From: Labrenzia sp. THAF82
Lineage (GTDB): Bacteria > Pseudomonadota > Alphaproteobacteria > Rhizobiales > Stappiaceae
NCBI RefSeq assembly: GCF_009363435.1
Contig: NZ_CP045354.1
Location: 190,001 to 254,000 of the forward strand
Length of the DNA: 64,000 bases
Reading direction: 5' to 3'
In this document: positions 9,019 through 17,385 of the stretch, piece after piece
Layout: each line of letters opens with the position of its first letter
How positions within the stretch are numbered: position 1 is the stretch's first letter
Made by a program: the position numbers and the translations under genes
The notes under the pieces: generated by a model
The model's input: only the letters and a program-made list of their open reading frames with translations
Told to the model about the DNA's origin: nothing
Database searches by the model: none

Positions 9019-9036
9019 GCATTGCTGCAATGCAAA
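9019..9036. repeat. Motif copy 1, upstream of DUF1127 gene
   Basis: ATTGCTGCAATGCAAA, contained in the 15-base palindrome GCATTGC-T-GCAATGC. A second copy with one mismatch lies about 720 bases on. Both sit 60-110 bases before small ORFs, so a shared regulatory site is possible. Confidence 0.4.
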
Positions 9037-9130
9037 CTTGTGCGTTGTCCGCAAAAATGGCGGGACTAAATTATGTGCAAAGAAAAACCGTGCACGACAC
9101 CTCATCCGCCCCTCTCAAAGGAACACACCA

Positions 9131-9301
9131 ATGGCATTCGACATGATTAGCGGTTTTGTTCGCGATGTTCGCGCCGCACACCGCACGGCAAACGAAATTG
9201 AACGCTTGAACCACATGAACACGGCTCAGCTTGCTGACCTCGGCTTGGAGCGCAGCGATATCGCGAGCCACGCCTTCGGTAAATATTTCAAGAAGCGATA
9301 A
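9131..9301 (+). CDS. DUF1127 family protein (56 residues)
   Basis: Small protein with the DUF1127 signature AQLADLGLERSDI near the C-terminus and a basic tail ending KYFKKR. AAAGGA lies 9 bases before the ATG. It is monocistronic between the trpB terminator and its own bidirectional terminator. A palindromic motif lies about 100 bases upstream. DUF1127 proteins are abundant small regulatory proteins in Rhizobiales; no specific function can be assigned here. Confidence 0.85.
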   Translation: MAFDMISGFVRDVRAAHRTANEIERLNHMNTAQLADLGLERSDIASHAFGKYFKKR

Positions 9302-9350
9302 CGATCGCTGGCGGACAGAGCCGCTAAACGATCCGGTTGACGGACCTCGT

Positions 9351-9397
9351 AAATGAAAAAGCCGTGCGCCTGCTCATCAGCGCACGGCTTTTCATTT
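9351..9397. terminator. Bidirectional intrinsic terminator
   Basis: Stem AGCCGTGCGC / GCGCACGGCT extended by A-rich and T-rich flanks, with a 10-base loop. It serves the DUF1127 gene on the plus strand and the small ORF on the minus strand. Confidence 0.85.
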
Positions 9398-9598
9398 GAT
9401 GGGCTTGATTGCAAAGGCAGCCTGGAGAAACTGCTGCCTCCCGCGAGCATCAAGCGATCTAACCTGAGCGGTCAACTCTGGCGCTGTGTGTGACCCGGTT
9501 TCCGGTTGCTGCGATCCGTTGATGTTGAATTCTATGACGCGTCTCCAGAACCGCTCACCAAGTGGCTTCGGTGCTGGTTCAAAGAGGGAATGGGCCAT
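9392..9598 (-). CDS. Small hypothetical protein (68 residues)
   Basis: Not recognised. An AAGGAG box sits 6-7 bases before the ATG and the stop falls within the shared terminator, both of which support a real gene. The first half carries an aromatic/basic patch (GERFWRRVIEF); no signal peptide or membrane segment is visible. It faces the DUF1127 gene convergently within the segment that separates trpB from trpA. Confidence 0.6.
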   Translation of the reverse strand: MAHSLFEPAPKPLGERFWRRVIEFNINGSQQPETGSHTAPELTAQVRSLDARGRQQFLQAAFAIKPIK

Positions 9599-9736
9599 TT
9601 TCAGCTCCTTGTTTTCTTCGATGGCTTTCTAGTTCAAACAAAATAGACGCACAGAGTGCATATTTCCAGAGGCAATTGATGCGCCTCTGACAATCCAGCC
9701 ATGCATTTTTAGCAAGCCTGATTTGCAGTCAGCGCT

Positions 9737-9752
9737 ATTGCTGCAGTGCAAA
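9737..9752. repeat. Motif copy 2
   Basis: ATTGCTGCAGTGCAAA, 15 of 16 bases identical to the copy upstream of the DUF1127 gene and in the same orientation. It lies about 60 bases before a small plus-strand ORF. Confidence 0.4.
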
Positions 9753-9809
9753 AATCTCATAAGTATCCTGCTTCGAATGGTTTTATAAATCTGGTTCCTC
9801 CGGTGTAAG

Positions 9810-9992
9810 ATGAGTGTTTTGCAGGCTATCCTTTTAAGTGCACCTTCCGCTGCACCGCTTTCGACGGTTTTTCGCGGTACGGGCGGACCGTGCCTGCGCG
9901 CCGCAAAAGCGAGGGGCATCCGCAGCGAACACGTCTATCGAGCCGACGCTGAGTTTCGCGCAATCGGATTGATTGATTATCCGAGCAAGTAA
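9810..9992 (+). CDS. Possible small protein, weak DUF1127 resemblance
   Basis: 60-codon ORF. Its C-terminal part has an Arg-rich stretch followed by ADAEFRAIGLIDYPSK, which loosely resembles the DUF1127 pattern of a hydrophobic/acidic helix followed by IGL. There is no convincing ribosome-binding site. The upstream motif shared with the neighbouring DUF1127 gene is the main reason to list it. It may instead be non-coding or a decayed gene. Confidence 0.3.
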   Translation: MSVLQAILLSAPSAAPLSTVFRGTGGPCLRAAKARGIRSEHVYRADAEFRAIGLIDYPSK

Positions 9993-10135
9993 AGATCTCG
10001 GCCTGCCGACCCCGATGGTCTCAAAACCAAACCGAATTCCTGCACAATAGATTGACATTCCGCACGCTGCGCCCGTACATCGCTCAGATGACAAAGCCTG
10101 TGTGATATGGCCGGGCGGAAAAAGGGTAGCAGTGA

Positions 10136-10969
10136 ATGACGGAAACGCGCATCGATCGCCGTTTTAAAGCTTGTGCAGAGGCCGGAAGACCGGCGCTGGT
10201 CACCTTTATTACCGCTGGAGATCCGGATCTAGAAACGTCGCAAGCCGTTCTCAACGCGCTTCCTGCCGCCGGTGCCGATGTGATTGAGTTGGGAATGCCA
10301 TTTTCCGACCCGATGGCAGAAGGCATTCCGATCCAATTAGGCAACCAGCGCGCTCTTGCTGCCGGACATACCATGGACAAGACGTTGGACATGGTGCGGG
10401 CTTTCCGGAAGCAGGATCAGGATACGCCAATCATTTTAATGGGGTACTTCAACCCCATCTATGTGCGCGATCCCAAAAAATTCGTACACGTTGCCAAGGA
10501 CGCGGGCGTGGACGGTTTCATCATTGTCGACATTCCGGCCGAAGCGGACGATGAATTCTGCATTCCTGCCCTGGAAGCCGGTCTCAACTTCATTCGTCTC
10601 GCCACGCCGACGACCGATGACAAGCGCCTTCCGGCCGTTCTGGCCAACACCTCAGGTTTCGTCTATTATGTCTCGGTGACTGGAATTACCGGTGCCAGCA
10701 TTGCGGATACCGGCCGGGTGACCACTGCGGTAAATCGCATCAAGGGCCATACCGAACTGCCGGTCGCGGTTGGTTTTGGCGTCAAGACGGCCGATCAGGC
10801 CGCCGTCATCGGCAAAGATGCAGACGGTGTCGTTGTCGGGTCGGTTCTTGTTAATGCCATTCGCGACAGCCTGGACGAAGCCGGCAAGGCCACCGACAAA
10901 ACCGTTCAGGCAGTGTCGGACGTGGTCAGTGACCTGGCCTCCGGTTGTGCCCGAGCCCGTCAGGCCTGA
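10136..10969 (+). CDS. trpA: Tryptophan synthase alpha chain TrpA
   Basis: Cleaves indole-3-glycerol phosphate to indole and glyceraldehyde 3-phosphate, passing indole to TrpB. TIM barrel of 277 residues. The catalytic Glu49 of the Salmonella enzyme is E51 in VIELGMPF. The position of catalytic Asp60 is occupied by Glu (E62) in [11 protein letters not shown], where most TrpA proteins read SDPxADGPxIQ. The phosphate-binding region includes GFGVKTADQ and VVVGSVLV. It probably starts a trpA-accD-folC unit separate from trpFB. Confidence 0.95.
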   Translation: MTETRIDRRFKACAEAGRPALVTFITAGDPDLETSQAVLNALPAAGADVIELGMPFSDPMAEGIPIQLGNQRALAAGHTMDKTLDMVRAFRKQDQDTPIILMGYFNPIYVRDPKKFVHVAKDAGVDGFIIVDIPAEADDEFCIPALEAGLNFIRLATPTTDDKRLPAVLANTSGFVYYVSVTGITGASIADTGRVTTAVNRIKGHTELPVAVGFGVKTADQAAVIGKDADGVVVGSVLVNAIRDSLDEAGKATDKTVQAVSDVVSDLASGCARARQA

Positions 10970-11048
10970 CGGTTGAAATGAATTGAAGGAATTGCGGCGG
11001 ACCCCATATCTCCGCCATAGGTAACTCGAGTATTGGGACGCGCCTGAC

Positions 11049-12005
11049 GTGAACTGGATCAATTCTATTGTACGCCCCAAGATCCGGGATCTTTGGAAAA
11101 AACGTGAAGTTCCGGAGAACCTTTGGATCAAATGTCCGGAAACCGGTGAAATGGTTTTTCATCGGGATCTGGAGGCCAATCTTTGGGTGATTCCGAATTC
11201 CGGTCATCACATGCGCATGCCTGCGCGCAAACGACTTGATTCGTTTTTCGATGGTGGAAAACATACCCCTGTCGAGTCGCCAGAGGTTCAGGCAGACCCT
11301 TTGAAATTCCGTGACAGCAAACGCTACACGGATCGCATGAAGGACGCTCGTTCCAAGACGGGCGAAAACGAGGCCGTCCATGTGGCGCAGGGTAATGTCA
11401 ACGGCATGGCCATGACTGTTGCCGTGCAGGACTTCACCTTTGTCGGCGGATCGCTCGGCATGGCTGTCGGCGAGGCCATCCTTGCAGGCATGATGAAAGC
11501 CGTTGAAGACAAAACACCGTTTGTGATGTTTGTTGCTTCCGGCGGTGCCCGGATGCAGGAAGGCATTTTGTCATTGATGCAGATGCCACGCACGACAGTC
11601 GGCGTGCAAATGCTGCGTGAAGCGGGTCTGCCTTACATCGTCGTGCTGACAAACCCGACAACCGGAGGTGTTTCTGCATCTTATGCAATGCTCGGCGATA
11701 TTCATATCGCAGAGCCGGGTGCCCAGATCGGCTTTGCCGGCCGCCGCGTGATCGAGCAGACCGTCCGCGAAAAACTTCCGGAAGATTTTCAGACCGCTGA
11801 ATATCTCCTCGATCATGGCATGATCGATATGGTCGTGCCGCGACAGGAGATGAAAGACACCATCGCTCGTGTCTGCGGCATCCTCATGAAACGCGAAGTC
11901 GAGCTGCCGCGCCTGGAAGCTCCCAAAGAGCCTGCGCAGGACACTGAAGACAATGCTGAAAAGGCGGCTGAAGAACCCGCCAAGGAAGCTGAAGCGTCAG
12001 CCTAA
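11049..12005 (+). CDS. accD: Acetyl-CoA carboxylase carboxyltransferase beta subunit AccD
   Basis: Transfers carboxyl from carboxybiotin to acetyl-CoA together with AccA, the first step of fatty-acid synthesis. 318 residues, GTG start. The N-terminal four-Cys zinc ribbon of E. coli AccD is degenerate: only the Cys of [11 protein letters not shown] remains, and the CPKC-type motif is replaced by [11 protein letters not shown]. This state is known in rhizobial AccD. The crotonase-like core (about 95-280) holds [21 protein letters not shown] and [12 protein letters not shown]. The tail after residue 285 is acidic and Ala/Glu-rich, probably disordered. Confidence 0.95.
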   Translation: MNWINSIVRPKIRDLWKKREVPENLWIKCPETGEMVFHRDLEANLWVIPNSGHHMRMPARKRLDSFFDGGKHTPVESPEVQADPLKFRDSKRYTDRMKDARSKTGENEAVHVAQGNVNGMAMTVAVQDFTFVGGSLGMAVGEAILAGMMKAVEDKTPFVMFVASGGARMQEGILSLMQMPRTTVGVQMLREAGLPYIVVLTNPTTGGVSASYAMLGDIHIAEPGAQIGFAGRRVIEQTVREKLPEDFQTAEYLLDHGMIDMVVPRQEMKDTIARVCGILMKREVELPRLEAPKEPAQDTEDNAEKAAEEPAKEAEASA

Positions 12006-12023
12006 GCGCGCAAATTTTCCGTA

Positions 12024-12085
12024 AAATGTCGCGAATGCGGCAATTCACGACATTTCCGGGCTGTTCGCTTGTCTCGCGAGCAGCC
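12024..12085. other. Two tandem hairpins between accD and folC
   Basis: The first hairpin has 13-base arms with one mismatch (AAATGTCG / CGACATTT at the base) and a 6-base loop. The second pairs GGCTGTTCGC with GCGAGCAGCC (one mismatch) around a 7-base loop. Neither has a T-run, so they look like mRNA processing or stability structures more than terminators. Confidence 0.5.
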
Positions 12086-12142
12086 ATATCCTAAAGGCGT
12101 AACAGACGCTGTAACGGATGACAGGACCCTGCGGAGGGCGCC

Positions 12143-13459
12143 TTGGATCAAATCACGAAAATTCTGGACCGCCTTCTGGCGCTGCACCCCAAAGAGATCG
12201 ATCTATCACTTGGTCGGATGCATCGGCTGCTGGCAGCCCTCGATCACCCCGAGCAACGCCTGCCCCCGGCTATCCATATTGCCGGCACAAACGGCAAGGG
12301 ATCGGTGACGGCGACGATGCGGGCTATCCTGGAGGCTTCCGGAAAACGATGCCACGTTTATACCTCACCGCATCTGGTCTCCTTCAATGAGCGCATCCGG
12401 CTGGGAAGCGATGGAAAGTTCGTCTCCGACCCTTTGCTTTTCGACGCGCTTCACCGCTGCGAAGAAGCCAATGCTGGCGCCGAAATAACCTTTTTCGAAA
12501 TTACGACCGCAGCGGCGCTTCTCCTCTTTGCCGAACAACCGGCAGACATTTTGCTGCTTGAAGTCGGACTGGGCGGCCGTCTCGATGCAACCAATGTGGT
12601 CGACGAGCCCCTGGTCTCGATCATCACACCAGTGTCCATGGACCACGAGAAGTTCCTTGGCAACGATCTGGCGGTCATCGCTCGGGAGAAAGCCGGCATC
12701 ATCAAGCACGGCGTGCCGGTCATCTGCGCAGCACAAGAAGACACAGCCCTGCCTGAAATCACACGACAAGCCGCACGCAACCGCGCACTCATCCAGGTTT
12801 TTGGTCAGGACTTTATCGCCCAGGAAGACCAGGGGCGCATGGCGTTTCAGGATGAGGAAGGTTTGATCGACCTGCCACTTCCCGTGCTGGGCGGAAGACA
12901 TCAGTTCGAAAACGCGGCCCTTGCCATCGCCGCTCTGAAAGTGGCTCATCTCCTGCCCGGCGAAGCAACGATTGCCGATGGGCTCAAACATGTGAACTGG
13001 CCCGGTCGTCTGCAACCGCTGACCCACGGTGCTCTTCTCGACATGTGCCCGGCGGGCGCTGAAGTCTGGATCGATGGTGGCCACAACCCGGGCGCCGGAA
13101 TCTCGGTCGCCCAATTCATGGGTGAACAGGAAGAACGCACTCCGCGCCCGCTCTATCTGATCGCCGGCATGCTAACAACCAAAGATCCGGTCGGGTATTT
13201 TCGACCCTTTCACGGACTGGTCCGTCATGTGGGCACTGTGCCAATCTCGACAACGTCGACTGGGAGAACACCCGAAGACCTGGCAGACCTTGCCCGTTGC
13301 GCCGGACTTGAGGCGACACCGTTTCAATCGCTGGACGCAGCCCTTGCGGATGTGGCAGCTTGTGCGCAACAGGACGGCGAAGCGCCCAGGATCTTGATTT
13401 GCGGTTCGCTTTATCTGGCCGGTGAGGCCCTGGCGCGCAACGGAATGGCGCCAGATTGA
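12143..13459 (+). CDS. folC: Bifunctional dihydrofolate/folylpolyglutamate synthase FolC
   Basis: Adds glutamate to dihydropteroate and to folates. Mur-ligase-like protein of 438 residues with ATP-binding loop GTNGKGSV (about 50-57), LLEVGLGGRLDATN, the MDHEKFLG segment and the C-terminal domain motif WIDGGHNPGAG. TTG start with GGAGG 6 bases upstream. It follows accD, the common trpA-accD-folC arrangement of alphaproteobacteria. Confidence 0.95.
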   Translation: MDQITKILDRLLALHPKEIDLSLGRMHRLLAALDHPEQRLPPAIHIAGTNGKGSVTATMRAILEASGKRCHVYTSPHLVSFNERIRLGSDGKFVSDPLLFDALHRCEEANAGAEITFFEITTAAALLLFAEQPADILLLEVGLGGRLDATNVVDEPLVSIITPVSMDHEKFLGNDLAVIAREKAGIIKHGVPVICAAQEDTALPEITRQAARNRALIQVFGQDFIAQEDQGRMAFQDEEGLIDLPLPVLGGRHQFENAALAIAALKVAHLLPGEATIADGLKHVNWPGRLQPLTHGALLDMCPAGAEVWIDGGHNPGAGISVAQFMGEQEERTPRPLYLIAGMLTTKDPVGYFRPFHGLVRHVGTVPISTTSTGRTPEDLADLARCAGLEATPFQSLDAALADVAACAQQDGEAPRILICGSLYLAGEALARNGMAPD

Positions 13460-13495
13460 GCACTTTCCGGCCAAGGCTATCAGGAGGTCAGCCGG

Positions 13496-14758
13496 ATGAA
13501 ACGCCCGATTAGTATCCTTGCCAGTTTCGCCGGTGCGTTGCTTGGAACGGCCCTGTTGGCGGGACCGGCGATGTCACTGAGCGAGCAATATGAAACGCCG
13601 CCAGAGCAGGACCCTGCGGTTGTGCTGGACGGCAAGCAGCTTGGACCCGGTTATGCGGTTCTCGCTCCGGTTCGAAGTGACGGCTTCCTGCGCATCTACC
13701 AGCTGCAAACAGATCTCGGTGTGGAACGGATTGAGGGCGATGGCCTTTTGAAACTGCGGCTCTCCGAGCTCAAGGTTCTGGTCGCCCTGGAAAGCCTGAA
13801 AAATGACGCCAGCTTCGTCGATGGATTGAAGCAGGCCGCGATGAAGCCGGTAGAGTTCGTCGAGAACACGGTGACTGACCCGGTAGGGACTGCCAAAAAC
13901 ACGGTTTCCGGCGTCGGTCGGATGTTCGGCCGCCTGACCAAAGGTGTAGAGTCGGCCGTTACCGGCAAAGGCGGATCTCCCGCTGAATTGGCAAAGGCGA
14001 TAACCGGGCAGGCCCGCGAACGCCGTGAACTTGCGGTTGAGCTCAGCGTCGATCCCTATACTTTCTATCGGCCACTGTCTGAAAAGCTGGACGAAACAGC
14101 GAGCGTTACAACAGCGGGCAACTGGACAGTCAGCGCGATTACGGCATTGCTTCCGGGCGGACTGGTCGTGTCGGCAGCACGTCAGGCTGACAATTTGAGC
14201 ACGCTCATCATCGACAGCTCTCCCTCGGAGCTGGAAGAACGGACCGCTGCAGCTCTGCGCAATGCCGGTATCAGCGATCAGACGATCTCAAGAATTGCTG
14301 CCAACCCGTTTTATACGATCTCCGAAAAGGCCGCGATTGCTTATCAGCTTCAGGCCATGCCCGGTGTTCAGGACCTCGACCTGATCGCAGCCAAAGCCGC
14401 AGATGCCGAAAGCAGGGACATTGCCTATTTTCAACTGCGCCGCATTGTGCTTCTGGAGACCTACAATCGTGAAATCTCGGGTCTGAGTCAGATCAAGGAA
14501 GTCTCAAACATACCGGTTGCCATCCGTCGTGACGGTCTGGCCGCAGTTGTGCTTCCGCTTGACGAAGTTTCCTGGACGCAGACCGTGGCACAGACATTTT
14601 CGGCTATTCACACCGGCCTTGGCCAGTTGCCTTTTCCGCCCTCGGGCGTCGACTTCCTGATCACAGGCGAATTGACCCCGATGGCTGCCGAAAGGATCAC
14701 CTCCTTTGGCTGGGAGATCACCGGAGACTATCCGATGCCCAAAGGGCCCGTGCATTAG
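13496..14758 (+). CDS. Secreted protein of unknown function (420 residues)
   Basis: Not recognised as a named family. It begins with a Sec signal peptide (basic MKRP, hydrophobic core, likely cleavage after GPAMS, about residue 27). The mature part is soluble. A Thr/Val/Gly-rich stretch (FVENTVTDPVGTAKNTVSGV) near 120-140 could form an amphipathic segment, and a hydrophobic patch, SAITALLPGGLVVSAA, lies near 215-230. No Cys and no catalytic motif seen. AGGAGGTC precedes the ATG. It lies 36 bases after folC and may be cotranscribed. Periplasmic location is inferred. Confidence 0.8.
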   Translation: MKRPISILASFAGALLGTALLAGPAMSLSEQYETPPEQDPAVVLDGKQLGPGYAVLAPVRSDGFLRIYQLQTDLGVERIEGDGLLKLRLSELKVLVALESLKNDASFVDGLKQAAMKPVEFVENTVTDPVGTAKNTVSGVGRMFGRLTKGVESAVTGKGGSPAELAKAITGQARERRELAVELSVDPYTFYRPLSEKLDETASVTTAGNWTVSAITALLPGGLVVSAARQADNLSTLIIDSSPSELEERTAAALRNAGISDQTISRIAANPFYTISEKAAIAYQLQAMPGVQDLDLIAAKAADAESRDIAYFQLRRIVLLETYNREISGLSQIKEVSNIPVAIRRDGLAAVVLPLDEVSWTQTVAQTFSAIHTGLGQLPFPPSGVDFLITGELTPMAAERITSFGWEITGDYPMPKGPVH

Positions 14759-14815
14759 ACGAAGGAGCCTTCGCCCTTAACTCGATGGTCGAACGTGACC
14801 ACCTAGGGAACACCC

Positions 14816-15733
14816 TCAAACACACTCCAGAACCGGTCCTGAGAGACCGCTTTCCCAGCCCAGGATTGCCCGTTTGCGGGTGAGCCCCCAATGGTAGCCG
14901 CCCAGTTTTCCGCCCTTGGCAAGCACCCTGTGACACGGCACGACAAAGGAAATCGGATTGCGGCCGACTGCTGTGCCGACGGCCCGCGAGGCTTTCGGTT
15001 TGCCGATCGAGGTGGCGATATCGGAATAGGTTGTTGCCTGACCCATTGGAATTCTGAGCAAGGTTTGCCAGACCCGAATTTCAAAATCCGTTCCGATCAT
15101 GACAACGTTCAAAGGTTGGTCTTGCTGCCACTTGTCGGGATCGAACACGCGATCCGAATACGTAGCGGTCGCGTCCTGATCGGGAACGAATTGCGCAGCC
15201 GGCCAACGATCACACATATCCGTTAGGGCTTCTTCCTCACCGCCCGGATCGGCAAATCCAAGACCGGCAAGTCCCTTGTCCGTTGCCATGACCAGAACCT
15301 GCCCGAACGGCGAAGGGTGAAATCCGTAGGCTATCTTCAGTCCTGCGCCCCTGTTGCGGTAGTCACCCGGCGTCATTGCCTCATGCGTGACAAAAAGGTC
15401 GTGCAGCCGGGACGAGCCAGAAAGACCAACTTCGTAGGACGCATCCAGGACGCTGGCACTGTCTCGCAAGAGAGCCTTGGCGTGATCCAGTGTTATGGCC
15501 TGCAGGAACTGTTTTGGCGTCAATCCTGCCCATCTGGAAAACACTCTTTGCAACTGGATGGGCTGAAGCCCTGCCTCTCCTGCCAATTGCTCAAGTGACG
15601 GCTGCTCGCGCCAGTCTTCGGTAATACGCTTCAACGTTCTACGTACGATTTCATAGTGTTCGGCGGCTTCCGCACCAACGCATATCGGCGTTGGATCAGA
15701 AGTCAGGCTCGTAAGGTCGAGTGCTTTGGTCAT
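14816..15733 (-). CDS. Ada-type methylated-DNA--protein-cysteine methyltransferase with AraC domain
   Basis: Repairs O6-alkylguanine by irreversible transfer to a Cys. 305 residues: AraC/XylS helix-turn-helix (about 25-105, LEQLAGEAGLQPIQLQRVFS) followed by an MGMT domain with the acceptor Cys in SFVVPCHRVLAKGG and the ARG-like SRAVGTAVGRNP. The N-terminal zinc/phosphotriester domain of E. coli Ada is absent, so it should not respond to methyl phosphotriesters in the classic way. Convergent with the upstream secreted-protein gene. Confidence 0.9.
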   Translation of the reverse strand: MTKALDLTSLTSDPTPICVGAEAAEHYEIVRRTLKRITEDWREQPSLEQLAGEAGLQPIQLQRVFSRWAGLTPKQFLQAITLDHAKALLRDSASVLDASYEVGLSGSSRLHDLFVTHEAMTPGDYRNRGAGLKIAYGFHPSPFGQVLVMATDKGLAGLGFADPGGEEEALTDMCDRWPAAQFVPDQDATATYSDRVFDPDKWQQDQPLNVVMIGTDFEIRVWQTLLRIPMGQATTYSDIATSIGKPKASRAVGTAVGRNPISFVVPCHRVLAKGGKLGGYHWGLTRKRAILGWESGLSGPVLECV

Positions 15734-15842
15734 GTCAGATCCATCAGCTCTATTCAGTCTGCGTTGATCCTAGCGGGCCAGCAGAACCAGCGCGACCCGA
15801 TTTGCGATCCGACCTGGGCGACGATTTAGAGGGCAAGGCCCA

Positions 15843-16304
15843 TCAACCCAGAACATCCCTGAACTCACTTGCAGATGCAGCCGGACCTTTTCTGGTCGAC
15901 AGCAGAAGATTGGTTTCCGTGCCCGTGATGCCCTCGATCAGCCGAATGCGGTTCAATGCATCATCAAAGGCTGCCAGATCCCGCGTTGCGATTTCCAGAA
16001 CCAGGTCCCATTTGCCGTTGGTGGAGTGAATGGCTCGGACTTCCGTCATGGCACCCAGGGCTCTGGACACCGGGTCGGTGTTGTGACCATCGACCACAAC
16101 CAGGGTCACGGCCCTGATCGGCAGATCGCGCCAATCATCGCGCAAGACCGCCGTGAAGCCGAGTATCTCACCCGACTCGATCAGTTTCTCCATGCGCGCA
16201 CGCACGGTTGCCCGGGACACTTTCAGATCACTTGCCAAATCGGACACCGATCGACGGCCATCATGGCGTAAATGCGAGACTAGGCGAAGATCGAGATCAT
16301 CCAT
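15843..16304 (-). CDS. Lrp/AsnC family regulator (likely of arginine catabolism)
   Basis: 153 residues: N-terminal helix-turn-helix (DLDLRLVSHLRHDGRRSVSD then LKVSRATVRARMEKL) and a C-terminal RAM-type ligand domain. The ATG encoding MDDLDL is chosen because the helix-turn-helix begins there; upstream in-frame codons lie across the divergent operator region. It is divergent from arginase and ornithine cyclodeaminase, so it is probably an arginine- or ornithine-responsive activator, by analogy with other divergently placed Lrp regulators. The effector is inferred. Confidence 0.88.
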   Translation of the reverse strand: MDDLDLRLVSHLRHDGRRSVSDLASDLKVSRATVRARMEKLIESGEILGFTAVLRDDWRDLPIRAVTLVVVDGHNTDPVSRALGAMTEVRAIHSTNGKWDLVLEIATRDLAAFDDALNRIRLIEGITGTETNLLLSTRKGPAASASEFRDVLG

Positions 16305-16309
16305 TGAAC

Positions 16310-16338
16310 CATTTTGAGTAATTGAAGCTATCAAAATG
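16310..16338. promoter_or_regulatory. Inverted repeat between lrp-like gene and arginase
   Basis: Perfect 8-base arms CATTTTGA and TCAAAATG with a 13-base AT-rich spacer, a few bases upstream of the regulator start. A good candidate Lrp-type operator controlling both directions. Confidence 0.55.
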
Positions 16339-16435
16339 ATAAATCTTACCGCACATTTGATCAAGTTGCCGGATTTACTCCGCCGCGGCGTTTGCGCACA
16401 CTTTCCAGATATTGCGAATTCAGGCGGAGAATGGC

Positions 16436-17377
16436 GTGGACGTTGTCGGAAAACAGATTGCCCTTGTTGGCGCGCCGGTTGACGAAGGCGCTGGTCAGCG
16501 AGGCTGTCTGATGGGCCCGGACGCCTATCGGACCGCCGGATTGGCGGAAACACTGGAAGACCTCGGGCACTCAGTCACCGATCACGGCAATCTGAAACCG
16601 GCTGACGTTGGCGATCTGGCTTCGCCCAATCCCATGCTCAAAAATTTCCCGGCCTATGCCGGCTGGACCCGCACGCTGCACCAAAAAGCCGCCCAGCTCG
16701 GCGAAAACCCGATTGTGCCGGTCTATCTTGGCGGCGACCATGCCATGGCCGCAGGAACGGTCTCCGGACAGGCGCGAGCAGCAGCGCGCCTCGGACGCCC
16801 GCTTTTTGTACTCTGGCTAGACGCCCATTCCGATTTTCACACCTTCGATACCACTGCCAGCGGCAATCTCCACGGCACACCGCTTGCGTTTGTCTGCGGT
16901 TTGCCTGGATTCGATGCGCTTCTCGGCGATCCGTTGAAACACACGGTCGACCCGAAAAACGTTGAGATCCTGGGTGTCCGTTCCATTGATGACGCTGAGC
17001 GCAGACAACTTCTTGATCATGGCGTTGGCGTTCGCGACATGCGCCAGATCGATGAAGACGGAATTGCCGGACTGCTGAGACCCTTCTTGAACCGTGTGAA
17101 GGCTGCAAACGGATTGCTTCATGTCAGCCTTGATGTGGACTTCCTTGATCCTGATATCGCGCCGGCGGTTGGAACCACAGTGCCTGGCGGCACCACTTTT
17201 CGCGAGGCGCATCTCGTCATGGAGATGCTTCATGACAGCGGACTTGTCAGCTCGCTCGATCTCGTCGAACTCAACCCATTTCTGGATGAACGCGGAAAAA
17301 CCGCGCGTCTGATGGTCGAACTGACAGGTAGCCTATTCGGTCGCCGTGTCTTCGACCGCCCGACCAGAAGCTTCTAG
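16436..17377 (+). CDS. rocF: Arginase
   Basis: Hydrolyses arginine to ornithine and urea at a binuclear manganese site. 313 residues with metal-ligand motifs [17 protein letters not shown] and [10 protein letters not shown], plus SGNLHG, which distinguishes arginase from agmatinase. The chosen GTG has GGCGGAGA about 6 bases upstream; a TTG eight codons earlier is the alternative. Ornithine cyclodeaminase follows 8 bases later, so arginine would be converted to proline in two steps. Confidence 0.92.
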   Translation: MDVVGKQIALVGAPVDEGAGQRGCLMGPDAYRTAGLAETLEDLGHSVTDHGNLKPADVGDLASPNPMLKNFPAYAGWTRTLHQKAAQLGENPIVPVYLGGDHAMAAGTVSGQARAAARLGRPLFVLWLDAHSDFHTFDTTASGNLHGTPLAFVCGLPGFDALLGDPLKHTVDPKNVEILGVRSIDDAERRQLLDHGVGVRDMRQIDEDGIAGLLRPFLNRVKAANGLLHVSLDVDFLDPDIAPAVGTTVPGGTTFREAHLVMEMLHDSGLVSSLDLVELNPFLDERGKTARLMVELTGSLFGRRVFDRPTRSF

Positions 17378-17385
17378 AGGACATC

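Larger units (their letters stand above)
9599..10135. other. Intergenic segment before trpA
   Basis: About 540 bases with no confident gene. It contains the second copy of the ATTGCTGCA(A/G)TGCAAA motif and one small ORF listed separately, and must include the trpA promoter since trpB has its own terminator. No clear -35/-10 pair or trp leader peptide was identified. Confidence 0.5.
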
